The notes: generated by a model not told the origin, from the sequence alone. Positions 19,201 to 27,590 are shown, counted from the stretch's first letter. The stretch: DNA of 64,000 nucleotides from JBBSDP01 sp963754335 (GCA_963754335.1 CAVWFQ010000010.1:806001-870000), one strand, 5' to 3'. Translations and numbers: made by a program.

Positions 19201-20884
19201 TATCGCCGTGCTCCGGATAGTTGGGACCCATCCCCGAATAGCAATAATTCTCGTCCGCGGCGAGATAGTGCGGCCCGGTCCAGGCCAGGAAATTTCCGTG
19301 GCCCCACAGCTTTTTCCCAGTCAGATCACATTCAATCAGCGAGACGCCACTCTCGGAAACCGGAGCGCCGATATAGACGCGATCGCCGAATGCGCAGATC
19401 GACGAGCACGACGTGTGGTCGGCAAGCCAGCCGCCGCTGCCGCTTTCCCCGTTGAGCCACGGCGAATTCTCAGGCGAATTGACGGCGATATTCGGATATG
19501 GCGTCATCTCATAGCTGAGATGAATTCCGGGATTGCAGAGAATCTTCAGCGTGTATTTGCCCGGAACGACCGCTCGCCCGCTTTCGTCCTTCAGGTCCCA
19601 GTTTTCCTCGTTCGGGCCTTTGGTTCGCTGCTCACGAGCGAATAGATTTCTCACCCGCCGGCCGTCGGGCCCGTCGATGGCAACCGTAGTCATCCCTCCC
19701 TGCGGCAAATCGTAATGAATCTTGAACGGCGGCGGCTCTTCGACGATGTGAGATACCGGAGCCGGCTTCTCCCCCAGATCGACAAAAACGTGCATCCCAT
19801 TGATGCGAGCGATCTGGATCTCGTTCTGGGGCGTTTCCAGAATGTCCACTTTGATGGTGCGCGTTACGACCGGCTTGACGAACTCGATATATCGCTGATG
19901 TGCCCGGCCCGGTTGCGGCGATCGCGCGTCATACTTGATCCGGCCCCATTCATCGTCATTGCCGATGACCGGATTGATTGCCTCGGGACCGATATAGGCG
20001 CGAAACCCAACTTTGACGAAATTATCATCCAGCCACAATCCGTTGATCGTCTGCGGCGTTTCCCATTGTGTCACAAACCACGATGGATTGCCCGGCGTAA
20101 TGGCCGGCCCGCGCACCACCCCATCTTCCTTCCCGCAACTTTGCCAGGCGCTTTCCCCACTGACCACATGGTCAGCGCCGTACGTATAGGCCGGCGCAAG
20201 AGGTGAACGGGCGGTGTATTCGGTCGGCGCGGTCGCGGTTCCGGTGGGAAGCAAATCGTAGAGGCGATGGGCAAAAAGGCGGAATGTTCCCGCCTGCGAT
20301 TCCCCCTGGCGCCGTGTCTCGATCGTCAGAATCGCCCGAGTGGAAAAGCCCGGCGCAAAAGTCGCCAGCCGCAATCCGCTTTGCGACGGCGGAAAACTGA
20401 CCAAATCCCATTGAGCCTTTTCATTTGGATCCGGCGGATACGGCGCTGTAGCTTTAAGGGTATAGACCGCTCGATCAATCACGGTCCAGTCGCCGCGCTT
20501 TTCACAAAGCAATGATCCGATCGGCAGCGCCTTCTTGAAGGCGATCACGTATCCGAAGGTTTCTCCCTGGGCCGACTGCCCATCGACCGCTCCGGCGCGC
20601 CATGGATTGCGCGGATCGCCGCCGATCCCCAGCGAAAGAAGCACTGCACCCGGATCCGTTCCGGCCGATTTGCCGTTATGCGAAGTGGAGCAACTATCCA
20701 GATCCAGATCCGCCGGGACGACCGCCGATTTCATCGCTCCGGCAAAACCCGAATCGCCGACTTCGTCGGCATTCAGGCGCGGGTATGCAAACGCGAAGAT
20801 GATCGCAATGACAGCCCCGATCATTCCGCTTTGACGAGTTGAAAACAAGAATCGACCGTCTTTCGGCACTTCCAACATGCTCAA
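16124..20884 (-). CDS. Giant secreted beta-propeller (NHL-type) protein
   Basis: At 1,586 residues in one frame, it would be about 1,817 with the CBM9-like domain in the next frame. A hydrophobic segment near residues 20-38 (MIGAVIAIIFAFAYPRLNA) serves as signal peptide or anchor. Jelly-roll-like regions recur (about residues 60-200, 210-370 and 690-1010, with REGLVYLAVNSRED and DFGQEIETRAIRLRVV motifs). A FlgD-Ig-like unit follows PDGRRVRNLFAREQRTKGPNEE. Propeller blades carry NGGQIAITPSGRLYGISDNH, AIAVDGPGKIYVLDNAPERK and ALAVDKQGQLWHTESSY; a DTNGDGRPEIDE calcium-loop-like stretch lies near residue 1330. No catalytic site is recognised. A large exported carbohydrate-associated protein is inferred. 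It runs antisense to many spurious plus-strand ORFs. Confidence 0.8.
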   Translation of the reverse strand: MSMLEVPKDGRFLFSTRQSGMIGAVIAIIFAFAYPRLNADEVGDSGFAGAMKSAVVPADLDLDSCSTSHNGKSAGTDPGAVLLSLGIGGDPRNPWRAGAVDGQSAQGETFGYVIAFKKALPIGSLLCEKRGDWTVIDRAVYTLKATAPYPPDPNEKAQWDLVSFPPSQSGLRLATFAPGFSTRAILTIETRRQGESQAGTFRLFAHRLYDLLPTGTATAPTEYTARSPLAPAYTYGADHVVSGESAWQSCGKEDGVVRGPAITPGNPSWFVTQWETPQTINGLWLDDNFVKVGFRAYIGPEAINPVIGNDDEWGRIKYDARSPQPGRAHQRYIEFVKPVVTRTIKVDILETPQNEIQIARINGMHVFVDLGEKPAPVSHIVEEPPPFKIHYDLPQGGMTTVAIDGPDGRRVRNLFAREQRTKGPNEENWDLKDESGRAVVPGKYTLKILCNPGIHLSYEMTPYPNIAVNSPENSPWLNGESGSGGWLADHTSCSSICAFGDRVYIGAPVSESGVSLIECDLTGKKLWGHGNFLAWTGPHYLAADENYCYSGMGPNYPEHGDTVFRIRSKDKQVDRPIDLPGSSQRKRGMVGLAVREGLVYLAVNSREDFFANAADAEDVDLDHCFPSYPKVDRSSHNTEATWIPDRRGEFPAIFRMGDMVPGHRGLISIESQKVAASRQHVVLTFKTAVPIGSLVFPMPAQPMRISLLKSDFVGPPDPSDESQWETIWQSPKKNEGWVVVPGPKQARTRALRLTFAKMFDEIEDVLSADSDNSKEKDPIDLLNRGASEDKQNAWSGSVEGMKILRRRCQSVPAKSRITVSSGKINDAGEWDAQRTEALSEQNPAVYTMSWQQPQKIRGLAIKEIDGRLTEIDMWNGPGTGEINPASDEHWKKIATYEQKRRKFGAVEASLGPNNSSARYIDGYVDFGQEIETRAIRLRVVAQWANTGVGSETGMGARNDLGGQELIASRCHIYGVAPLQMIGDEVPVDPMIGQRIEVWDSTAAVPAQDRPGKDRIPAVPAKLVKEVPYPNGGQIAITPSGRLYGISDNHLVEIDMKGGSTRTLATDLLLPQAIAVDGPGKIYVLDNAPERKVIRVYDSSGKFLKQIGTPGGHLVGAWDPSCLDYATALAVDKQGQLWHTESSYWPKRVVCWDTATGTVKKEFLGNTQYGGGGVLDPQDKRRLYYGPLEFELDWKTAKTRLKNLTWKGSKRAGEIPAYVNGRQYMVTHANGANQPDGGASTVYLYEKGICRAVAGMGPAANYLPLQDSDFQVAFAKKYPGKTLRDMRFLWEDTNGDGRPEIDEVQFAPQPNQFRTCYFDTHDLSLSTTGRFRYEVSRFLPSGVPIYEEKSYPQLPSEPNIRLSSGNYIFMMESDDAIWRNALFTPEGKEIWGYRNEGFSGFAYPRATPWAPSKVVAEFDIIGTGKSRGGDLGEFFVTNDNVGQWNVYSADGMLAGWIFLEIRNPQRKAWSMPEHQRGLALDDVTAGQEHFQGYFCQTADGKYYVVAGHNHASVVEVTGLDQFKRAEKTFDVTAADEQGLQRYDHDLYKKLAYRNVKVMDIYPCVKPFLMDGTSGDWQNQPGGCAFLV

Positions 20885-20952
20885 GGATACCGGTACGTCT
20901 CACCCCCGTTGCGGTTCTGGGTCGCCGGAGGCGTATTCCGCAAGTTGCCCCG

Positions 20953-21124
20953 TGGCACGGCTTTCCAAGCCGTGTGTGCCGGTACTCCGGCACGCTGGGT
21001 GGTAATCCAGCCATGAACGCGATCCCAAGTTCGGAGCGAGAAGAACGTTTCGCTCTTGCTTTCATCGACGGAGTACCGTCGATCGCCGCGGAGTACCGCG
21101 GCCACGGCTTGGAAAGCCGTGCCA
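20953..21124. repeat. Inverted pair of palindromic 22-bp elements
   Basis: TGGCACGGCTTTCCAAGCCG(TG) at 20953-20974 recurs in reverse orientation at 21103-21124 (CACGGCTTGGAAAGCCGTGC and CA). Each copy is itself a hairpin (CACGGCTT / AAGCCGTG, 3-base loop), and both sit by GTACCG/GTACTCC-rich sequence. The arrangement resembles REP-type or miniature mobile repeats between convergently oriented gene ends. No T-run follows, so a classical terminator is unlikely. The left-hand copy lies upstream of the propeller gene; the right-hand copy is read through by the end of the next gene. Confidence 0.7.
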
Positions 21125-21874
21125 CTGCGGCTTCAAAAGGATTCCCGCGGCGGTCCGCGCAGAGGTAAAGCTTCCAAAGAGGCGAACCGAAGCGCCGTAA
21201 AGTGCGGGGTGCTCACGGCGTACCGCCGAATCGGACAAATGCGATCCATCGCGTCGAATCGCCTTGAGTGTCTTGAGCACGGTGGGCTTGTCCCATGATT
21301 GGCGGCGGCGAACACGCTGTGGGTCGAGACGAGCAGCACGCAAAGCGCCGTCGTAATTGCCGAAATGCCTCACCGCCGCCGCATGAAGACCCGGATCCTC
21401 GCTCTGCAACGATCCGCTGTTGAGCGGTTGATGCTCCCGATACCTGCATCGCAGCTCGAAGACGATCGAATCCTTGTCCCAGCGTCGATACCGGCTGATT
21501 TCGTCGGCATCGAGCCCCGAGGCCGTCAGCGCCCGCTCCCAGTTTCCAAACAATCGCGGCTGGAGCGCCGCAAACGCCGCCCGGCCGAGCTCGTCACGCC
21601 GGCGCGTCACCGCCGACCAATGCAGGTCCTCTCCGTTTCGTTTCGCGGATTTGATGATCCGAATAATCGAAGCCCGATCCCACCGCGGCCGGCGCGTCAC
21701 GGTTGCGTAATCGATTCCCCCCTTCTCCACCGCTTTGCGATACGAGCCGAAATGGTACGCCGCCGCCGATACCAATGATTGATCTCTTTTCGCCAGCGCG
21801 TTGTACGAGAGGTCCGCCCCGCTCTTATGAAGTTTGCGAAGCGCCGACAGGATGTTCGTCTTGTTCCAAACCAT
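21062..21874 (-). CDS. Protein of tandem HNH-associated (homing-endonuclease-associated) repeats
   Basis: Start chosen at 21874 (MVWNKTNILSALRKLHKSGA) because the repeats begin there; 21895 is an alternative, and the longer frame upstream looks non-coding. At least four ~60-residue units follow the pattern WxKxxIIxxIKxxxxxGxxLxxxAVxRxxxxLxxAAxxxFGSWxxALxAAGID (for example RWDRASIIRIIKSAKRNGED and LFGNWERALTASGLDADEIS). This is the repeat often attached to HNH homing endonucleases and HTH proteins; no HNH domain is visible. The last ~20 residues (QWHGFPSRGRGTPRRST) are translated from the palindromic repeat at 21103-21124, so the natural C-terminus has been replaced or extended by that element. 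DNA binding is inferred. Confidence 0.65.
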   Translation of the reverse strand: MVWNKTNILSALRKLHKSGADLSYNALAKRDQSLVSAAAYHFGSYRKAVEKGGIDYATVTRRPRWDRASIIRIIKSAKRNGEDLHWSAVTRRRDELGRAAFAALQPRLFGNWERALTASGLDADEISRYRRWDKDSIVFELRCRYREHQPLNSGSLQSEDPGLHAAAVRHFGNYDGALRAARLDPQRVRRRQSWDKPTVLKTLKAIRRDGSHLSDSAVRREHPALYGASVRLFGSFTSARTAAGILLKPQWHGFPSRGRGTPRRSTVLRR

Positions 21875-22017
21875 GAATGAGCGCGCGTTCACCATACTTA
21901 CTTTGGAAGCGGCACTCAACGCCGAAACTTCCGCTCGCTCTCTGATCCTCCTGTTGAGCGCGCTAACGGTTTGGCATTGGCGCGGACAGATCTTAGAGTG
22001 GATCGGGAGGATCGGAT

Positions 22018-22484
22018 GTGCAGCCCCTGACGCGAGAAAGACTCGCTCGCAGCGCTTACCGCACCCTGGGTGTAAGCGCTTCGGCGACCCACGCCCAGGT
22101 CTCCTCGGCGGCCCGGCGCATGCGGATTCGCCCGGATCCGCGGCAGATACCACCCACGCCGTGGGATCTTCCGCTTTTAGGACCGTCGCCTCGATCTCGA
22201 ATCGATATTGAACAGGCAATCAGTCTCATTCAAGAGCCGGCGTCGCGGATCGAGGAACGGCTGATCTGGTATCTCACCCTCGATCCGTCCATCGCCCAAC
22301 TGCGCGATGCCCGTTCCTTGAACTTATCGTCCGGTCCGGTTCAGTCCCCCGCCACCTGGCACGACGCCGCGATCGCCGCGCTCCATTTTGCCTCATCAAA
22401 TGACCCCGCGCGCCGGCCTCAGGGCTTGAGCAAAACGGCCCCTTCGCCTCACGCGCCGGCCTTCTTCCTGCGGCCGCCCGATGA
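22018..22484 (+). CDS. DnaJ-like small protein, C-terminus uncertain
   Basis: GTG at 22018 is preceded by GGGAGG at 22005-22010 and an in-frame TAG at 21994, so the start is well defined. The protein opens RERLARSAYRTLGVSASATHAQVSSAARR, which resembles helix I-II of a J-domain but lacks the HPD motif (RIRPDP instead). It is followed by a helical IDIEQAISLIQEPASRIEER region. The frame stays open to 22974, antisense to the radical SAM gene, which is implausible; another frame stops at 22482-22484 right where the convergent gene ends. A frameshift near 22440-22470 or a read-through tail is likely. Function unknown. Confidence 0.5.
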
Positions 22485-22485
22485 T

Positions 22486-23895
22486 TCAAACACTCTGCGG
22501 CGACGCCTCGCGGCGCAATGCATTCAGAATCTCTTCTTTCCCGTCCCGGTAGAACAAATTGTACGTATCGAACGGGATAATCCGGCCATCGGGATGAGCG
22601 ATGTGCACGCAGGTCTTTTTCACCGACCGCACATCGAAATTCCACGCGTCGAGGAACTGCATGATGATCACGCGGAACACATTGTCATAGCCGATATTCC
22701 CCGGCACCTGCACCTGCGGAAGACAGCAGAGCAACTGTTTAAGCGACAGCGCCGACGAGGACGGCGAGGCCGCGGTGGAGAAGAGTCGGAACAGCTCGTT
22801 TCGAAGTCCGCTGTTCTGCTCGTACATGATCGTATTTCCTTCGCCGTGCAGCAGAACCTTCGGATCGATCATGCCGGTGAGCGGGATCACCTTTCCGTCA
22901 AGCTTCAATGCGTAGGCCATCGCCAGGCAGTCGGGATGGCATGGAACGGGAATCACGTCCGATGGACTGAATAGATCGTGCTGGCTCAGAATTTCCTGTC
23001 GCACTTCCGCCAGCGTCAGGCGATCGGTGGCGGGATCAAACTGCTCGGTGCGGCCGGCAATCTGGACCGGCTGAAACGTCACGCCGCGGACGCAGGGCTG
23101 CTCCAGCGCAAATCGCAGAATGTCGCCGATCTCATCGTCGTTCACCCCCTTCTTGAGCGTGACAACCAGCGTCGTCGAGATGTTGTGTTCGTTAAGGCGT
23201 TCGAGCGCTCGGCGGCGGACATCCCGAAGATCCGCGCCGCGAAGTTGGACGAGGGGGCCGGCGCGAAGCGAATCGAATTGAAGGTAAAGCTCAAAACCCG
23301 GCATGTATTGCTTGAGCCGGCTGGCAAACGCCGCGTCCTGGGCAATGCGAACGCCATTGGTGTTCACCATCAGATGCTTGATCGGCCGCGACTTGGCCGC
23401 GTCGAGAATCGCAAAAAAATCGGGATGAATCGTCGGCTCTCCGCCGCTGATCTGCACGACGTCCGGCTGACCTTCGTTGCGCACGACGCAGTCGAGCATG
23501 AACTCGATCTGCTCCAGCGATCGATGCGTCGACCGCTGCGGCGACGATTCCGAATAGCAGATCGGACAGGTCAGATTGCACTGATCGGTGACTTCCACCA
23601 GCGTCAGGCAACTGTGCTGCTCATGATCCGGGCAGAGACCGCAATCGTAAGGGCAGCCGTAATGAATCGGCGTGTTGAATTTCAGCGGCATCTGCCCGGG
23701 CTTGAGCGTTTGCCGGGAGAGCTTGTAATACTCGGCGTCCGTCGAGATCAGCACCTTCTGGAAACCGTGTTCGGGGCACCACTTGTGCAGAAAGACGCGA
23801 TCATCCTGGATGATGACTTTCGCCTCGACCTTGCGCAGGCAGGTAGCGCAGAGGCTGTTCGTCAATTCGTAGAAGAGGTAGGGTCGATCGGACAT
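22486..23895 (-). CDS. Radical SAM enzyme of the MJ0619/Tes-like family
   Basis: ATG at 23895 starts MSDRPYLFYELTNSLCATCL. An N-terminal Cys-rich module (CATCLRKVEAK, HKWCPEHG) and CPYDCGLCPDHEQHSC precede the radical SAM core EVTDQCNLTCPICYSESSP (CxxxCxxC for the 4Fe-4S cluster), then the SAM-binding ISGGEPTIHPDF and LMVNTNGVR, with further cysteines near the C-terminus. This domain order is that of the MJ0619 family, which includes archaeal tetraether synthase (Tes) and related enzymes acting on lipid tails. Whether this member cross-links or methylates lipids is unknown. Last gene of a three-gene operon; its start overlaps the end region of the upstream membrane protein. About 470 residues, intact. 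Confidence 0.8.
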   Translation of the reverse strand: MSDRPYLFYELTNSLCATCLRKVEAKVIIQDDRVFLHKWCPEHGFQKVLISTDAEYYKLSRQTLKPGQMPLKFNTPIHYGCPYDCGLCPDHEQHSCLTLVEVTDQCNLTCPICYSESSPQRSTHRSLEQIEFMLDCVVRNEGQPDVVQISGGEPTIHPDFFAILDAAKSRPIKHLMVNTNGVRIAQDAAFASRLKQYMPGFELYLQFDSLRAGPLVQLRGADLRDVRRRALERLNEHNISTTLVVTLKKGVNDDEIGDILRFALEQPCVRGVTFQPVQIAGRTEQFDPATDRLTLAEVRQEILSQHDLFSPSDVIPVPCHPDCLAMAYALKLDGKVIPLTGMIDPKVLLHGEGNTIMYEQNSGLRNELFRLFSTAASPSSSALSLKQLLCCLPQVQVPGNIGYDNVFRVIIMQFLDAWNFDVRSVKKTCVHIAHPDGRIIPFDTYNLFYRDGKEEILNALRREASPQSV

Positions 23896-23897
23896 GG

Positions 23898-24242
23898 TCA
23901 ACCCATCGTCGTTGCACACAATCCAAAGAAAATGAGGGCGCCGAGGATCAGGGAGAGCAGGATACCCGCGCCGCAGCTTCGCCATCCGCGGACGATCAGA
24001 CACCCGATGGCGACGGCGACCTTCAGGATCGGCAAACCGATCATCGCCGCGAAAACCCCGTTGCCGCCGCTATCGACTTTCGACCCACTCAATTTGAAAA
24101 CGAAAAGCCAGACCAATCCCGAGAGGGCGGTCCCGCCCAGCAGGCCCAAAAGAAATCGCCTTGATTCCAGACTCTTACCTCCTGGCGGTTTACCGCTGGG
24201 CGGGAGGTAGTCGACCGGCGGTGGTTTATCTTGGTCATCCAC
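23898..24242 (-). CDS. Small membrane protein in the Tes-like operon
   Basis: GTG at 24242 follows an AGGAG motif and begins 15 bp after the Lgt-like stop. The product of 114 residues starts with a Pro/Lys-rich cytosolic stretch (DKPPPVDYLPPSGKPPGGKS) and then three hydrophobic segments (FLLGLLGGTALSGLVWLFVF, AAMIGLPILKVAVAIGCLIV, CGAGILLSLILGALIFFGLC). Its stop lies two bases from the radical SAM ATG, so translation is probably coupled. No family is recognised; a membrane partner of the radical SAM enzyme is inferred only from position. Confidence 0.7.
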   Translation of the reverse strand: MDDQDKPPPVDYLPPSGKPPGGKSLESRRFLLGLLGGTALSGLVWLFVFKLSGSKVDSGGNGVFAAMIGLPILKVAVAIGCLIVRGWRSCGAGILLSLILGALIFFGLCATTMG

Positions 24243-24256
24243 TTAACGCTCCTGGC

Positions 24257-25036
24257 TCAAATAGCATTGGCCGGCCCGCCAGGGTTTTCGGAGATTGACT
24301 GAATCCACAGCCAAGCTCCAACTGCGACAACGCCCGCCAGACAAACGATCTGAATCGCGCTGAAACCGAGATAGGGATGATACCGCGGCTTGATGAATTC
24401 CACTAAGAATCGATAGATCAAATATACCAGGATGAAGAGTCGAAACAGGCGGCCGTTCGGCCGCGGCCGCAACTGCGTGCCACGAACGTAAACCAGCAAT
24501 ACAGTTGCGAGCAGACCAAGGAACAGAATGTCATACAGTTGCGCCGGATGGCGCAATCCATCTCCGAAATCCACGCCCCAGGGCAGCCGCGTGGGAAGGC
24601 CGCAGGTGTTGTCCGACAATCCCGTCAGAAAGCAGCCAATGCGCCCGATCGCCATTCCGAGAACGAGCGGAAAGACGTAGGCATCCCCAGTCGAATGTCG
24701 AATGTGCAGCGCTCGCTTGGCGATCTCGACACCACCCCATCCGCCGAGCAAACCGCCGACGATCGTCTTTCCCCCGGCCCAGGCTCGAGGATCGCGCCAA
24801 TGTTGCCAGAAATCCGGGCCGGCTTCGATCCAGGCAAGCACCTTCGAACCCACCAGCGCCCCCGCCGCCGCCGCAACAATGAGCCAGATGTTCTCGTCCA
24901 CTGAAACGGTCGCCCGAGTCCAGTACCCACGAGTGAGTCGAAAAAGTTGAAACCCCGCCGCATATGCGATCACCTCCATCGTCGGATGCGGATGGAGCCG
25001 GAGTCCGAAAATATGCAAATAGACTGGAAAGGTCAT
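24257..25036 (-). CDS. Lgt-like (prolipoprotein diacylglyceryl transferase family) membrane protein
   Basis: ATG at 25036 (MTFPVYLHIFGLRLHPHPTM) is chosen over 25057. Several membrane helices and the Lgt-type signature GMAIGRIGCFLTGLSDNTCG (family pattern G-x-x-x-G-R-x-G-N-F) are visible, together with HPAQLYDILFLGL and YRFLVEFIKPRYHPYLG, which match Lgt active-site surroundings. Known Lgt moves diacylglyceryl from phosphatidylglycerol to lipoprotein cysteines. The usual Asn of the signature is replaced by Cys here, and the gene leads an operon with a lipid-type radical SAM enzyme, so a paralogue with a lipid-modifying role is possible. It diverges from truB with 65 bp between starts. Confidence 0.75.
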   Translation of the reverse strand: MTFPVYLHIFGLRLHPHPTMEVIAYAAGFQLFRLTRGYWTRATVSVDENIWLIVAAAAGALVGSKVLAWIEAGPDFWQHWRDPRAWAGGKTIVGGLLGGWGGVEIAKRALHIRHSTGDAYVFPLVLGMAIGRIGCFLTGLSDNTCGLPTRLPWGVDFGDGLRHPAQLYDILFLGLLATVLLVYVRGTQLRPRPNGRLFRLFILVYLIYRFLVEFIKPRYHPYLGFSAIQIVCLAGVVAVGAWLWIQSISENPGGPANAI

Positions 25037-25101
25037 CGATCTGTTGTGAAAACGCATCTCATCGGTTGACTGGCGTTTGGCGAGGAACGATCCTGCGCCG
25101 A

Positions 25102-25791
25102 ATGGAAGGCTTCCTCAACATCGACAAGCCCGCCGGCCCTTCCTCCGCCCGGGTCGTCTCCCAGATCAAGCGACTTCTACCACGCGGGGTGAAAATTGGG
25201 CATGCCGGAACGCTCGATCCGTTTGCGACCGGCGTGCTCATCCTCCTCATCGGTCGGGCCACACGCAATTGCGAACGGCTGATGGACGAGCCCAAACAAT
25301 ATGAGGCGACGGTGAAGTTCGGCGCGACCACCGCCACCGACGACCCTGAATCCGCCGAGCAAATCGTTCCGGTCGCCGCCCCGATTTCGCGCGACCAGAT
25401 CGAAGGAGCAATCGGGCAATTTTCAGGCGAGATCATCCAGCAACCCCCCGCCTTCAGCGCCATGAAAGTCGGCGGCCGCCGCGCCTACCAGATTGCGCGA
25501 AGCGGCGGCATTCCGGAGCTAAAGCCCCGAACCGTTCAGGTCTACGGAATTCAAATCCTCGATTACGACTGGCCCCTGCTTCGAGTCCGTATCGATTGCG
25601 GCCGGGGCACCTATATTCGCGCGATTGCCCGCGACTTGGGCCAGGTGCTGGGCACCGGCGGGTACCTCACCCAACTCCGCCGGACTCGTGTCGGAAGTTT
25701 TCATGTCGAAAACGCGATCGCGCCCGACTTGCTCACCGCCGAGGCGCTCCCCGCACGTCTGATTCCGTTCGGCCCCGTTAATCCGAATTGA
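25102..25791 (+). CDS. truB: tRNA pseudouridine-55 synthase
   Basis: ATG at 25102 begins MEGFLNIDKPAGPSSARVVS, the conserved TruB start. The catalytic motif KIGHAGTLDPFATGVL carries the Asp nucleophile. QQPPAFSAMKVGGRRAYQIAR and RIDCGRGTYIRAIARDLGQ are further TruB motifs. The enzyme isomerises U55 in the T-loop of tRNAs in the cytoplasm. About 229 residues, slightly short because the C-terminal PUA-type part is reduced. The gene ends 16 bp before the IS66 target duplication, so the insertion left it intact. Confidence 0.95.
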   Translation: MEGFLNIDKPAGPSSARVVSQIKRLLPRGVKIGHAGTLDPFATGVLILLIGRATRNCERLMDEPKQYEATVKFGATTATDDPESAEQIVPVAAPISRDQIEGAIGQFSGEIIQQPPAFSAMKVGGRRAYQIARSGGIPELKPRTVQVYGIQILDYDWPLLRVRIDCGRGTYIRAIARDLGQVLGTGGYLTQLRRTRVGSFHVENAIAPDLLTAEALPARLIPFGPVNPN

Positions 25792-25807
25792 ACTGCGAAA
25801 TGCGATT

Positions 25808-25815
25808 GAATCATC
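25808..25815. repeat. Target-site duplication, left copy (GAATCATC)
   Basis: GAATCATC directly precedes the left terminal inverted repeat and is identical to 28474-28481 beyond the right one. Eight bases is the standard duplication length for IS66-family transposition. Confidence 0.95.
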
Positions 25816-25840
25816 GTGTCCGTTCCGCCAACCGCATCTT
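25816..25840. repeat. IS66 left terminal inverted repeat
   Basis: A 25-bp end beginning GTGTCCGTTCCGCC, exact inverse of 28449-28473. The tnpC stop codon lies at its inner edge (25840). Confidence 0.95.
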
Positions 25841-27590
25841 TATTTCGATGCGCGAGTTTGTGAAGCTGTGATGGGTGCGCCGTCAGCCGATTCGGCCTGG
25901 TCATCGGCTTTCCACACATCCGGCAGGAACTGATTCAGTTCGCTCATCTTCGCCTGGCCGATCTTCGCCAGCACGCTGGTGAGGTAACGTTGCGGGTCAA
26001 GGCCGTGCCGCTCGGCTCCGGCAATCAGCGTCCAGAGCCGGGCGTGTGATTCGCCGGCCTCGTCGTGTCCGGCGAAGAGCCAGTTCTTTCGCCCGATCGC
26101 CACGCGCTTCAGCGCCCGCTCGGCGGCGTTGTTGTCGATGTTCAGGTATCCCTGCTCGACGTAGCGATTCAGTGCATCCCACTGGTTGAGCAGGTAGGTC
26201 ATCGCCGCCGCCATCGGGCTCGCGGAAGGACCAACTCCTTTTCGGCGTCGAGCCAGGCCTTGATCTTCGCCAGGATCGACACGCTTTGTTCCTGCCGCAT
26301 CGCCCGGATCAGCTCATGGCGTTGCGTCACAGTCGCGTCGGGCGCATCGGCCATTAACTCGGCCACGCTCTGTTTGGCCTCATCCTCCACCGCGTAGAGG
26401 TCGCGCACCATCGCCAGCATTTCGGTGGCTCGCCGGCCGTCGGTCTCTTTGGCGTCGAAGAACTTGCGGCGGGCATGCGCCCAGCAGGCCACCTCGCAGA
26501 CAAGTCCCTTGTGGTAGATGCCATCGTATCCGCTGAAAGCGTCGGCCTGAAGATACCCTTGATAGTCGGCGAGGAACCGCTGCGGGCCGGCGCGGGTCCG
26601 GTCCATCGTATATTCGTAAGTAATATAAGGATTGGCCTCATCGCCGATGTAGGTCCAGATCCGGCCCGAGCGGCACTGGCCCGGGGCCTGCACCGGCACA
26701 CGCGTCTCATCGGTGTGGATCACCTGGCTTTGCCTGACCCGATTGGCGATCAGGTCCGTCAGCGGCCGCACCAGCTGGCCCATCGCCAGCATCCACGCGC
26801 ACATCGTGCTGCGGGCAATCTCCACCTCCTGACGGGCGAAGATCTTCTCCAGGCGGTAGAGCGGCAGATGATCCCCCAGCTTGCTGACGATCACATGGGC
26901 CAGCAGCCCCGGGCCAGGCAGTCCCTTTTCGATCGGCTGGGGAGGCTTGGGAGCCATCTCGATCTGGGCGCCCTCGCCATTCTGGTCGCACTCTTCGCAG
27001 GCGTACTTGAGCTGCACGTGCTCGATGACCCGCAGCGAAGCGGGGATGTATTCCAGTTGTTCGCTGACCTGGCGGCCGATGCACTTGCGAACTTTGCCAC
27101 AGCAGGGGCAGGGCTTTTCCTCGTCGCTCAGGTCATGAATGATCTCGGTGCGCGGCAGCGTCCCGGGGAGCTTGCCCCGGCCATGCTTGTCCCGCACGCG
27201 GCGAGTCAAGAGCTTCTGGCCCGATTCGGCCTCCACCGCCTTCTCATCCACCGGGATCTGGTCCGCCACGGCGATGCCGAAGATCAGCAGTTGCCTGGGA
27301 TCAAACTTCTCGGATTTAGGCCCATAGAAGCGGCGGAGCACCGCGTCCATCTCCGCCTGGTGCCGCAGCTCCATCGCCTCGATAGTCTGGGCAGCTTCAC
27401 GCTTGATCTGCTCCAGTTGCGATTCACGCAACGCCAGGGCCGCGGCGGATTGCTGCTTGATCTGCTCGATGTGAAGGTCGCACAACGCCAGCGCCGAGTC
27501 ACGCTGCTCAAGGGCATTCTGTTGCTGCGCGATGAGTTGCTTAAGGGCAGTCGGATCATCGGGAAGCTCGAGTGTCGCCGCATCGTTCAT
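25840..27590 (-). CDS. tnpC: IS66 transposase TnpC, single-base frameshift
   Basis: The main part (27590 to about 26220) has an N-terminal coiled coil (ALEQRDSALALCDLHIEQIK), a zinc-finger-like PCPCCGKVRKCIG with YACEECDQ, and the DDE transposase core (VIHTDETRVPVQAPG, ADAFSGYDGIYHKGLVCEVA, CWAHARRKFFD). The C-terminal part lies in the next frame from about 26214 (MAAAMTYLLNQWDALNRY ... NNAAERALKRVAIGRKNWLF), carrying the final catalytic Glu region (NNAAERA). The break is in CCGCGAGCCCGATGG: one more A gives the family's LPRSPMAAA. If real, the copy is immobile without help; with perfect ends and duplication, a sequencing error or very recent loss is likely. Full length would be about 584 residues. 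Confidence 0.9.

Noticed and set aside
16157..20834. Many plus-strand ORFs up to 318 codons
   Set aside because: All are antisense to the intact 1,586-residue propeller gene and have Arg/Pro/Ser-rich shadow composition.
20953..21124. Rho-independent terminators
   Set aside because: The hairpins lack a following T-run and occur as an inverted pair with flanking similarity, more like REP-type elements.
22485..22974. Extension of the DnaJ-like ORF to 22974
   Set aside because: It would run about 490 bp antisense through the well-conserved radical SAM gene; a frame change near 22440-22470 with a stop at 22484 is more plausible.
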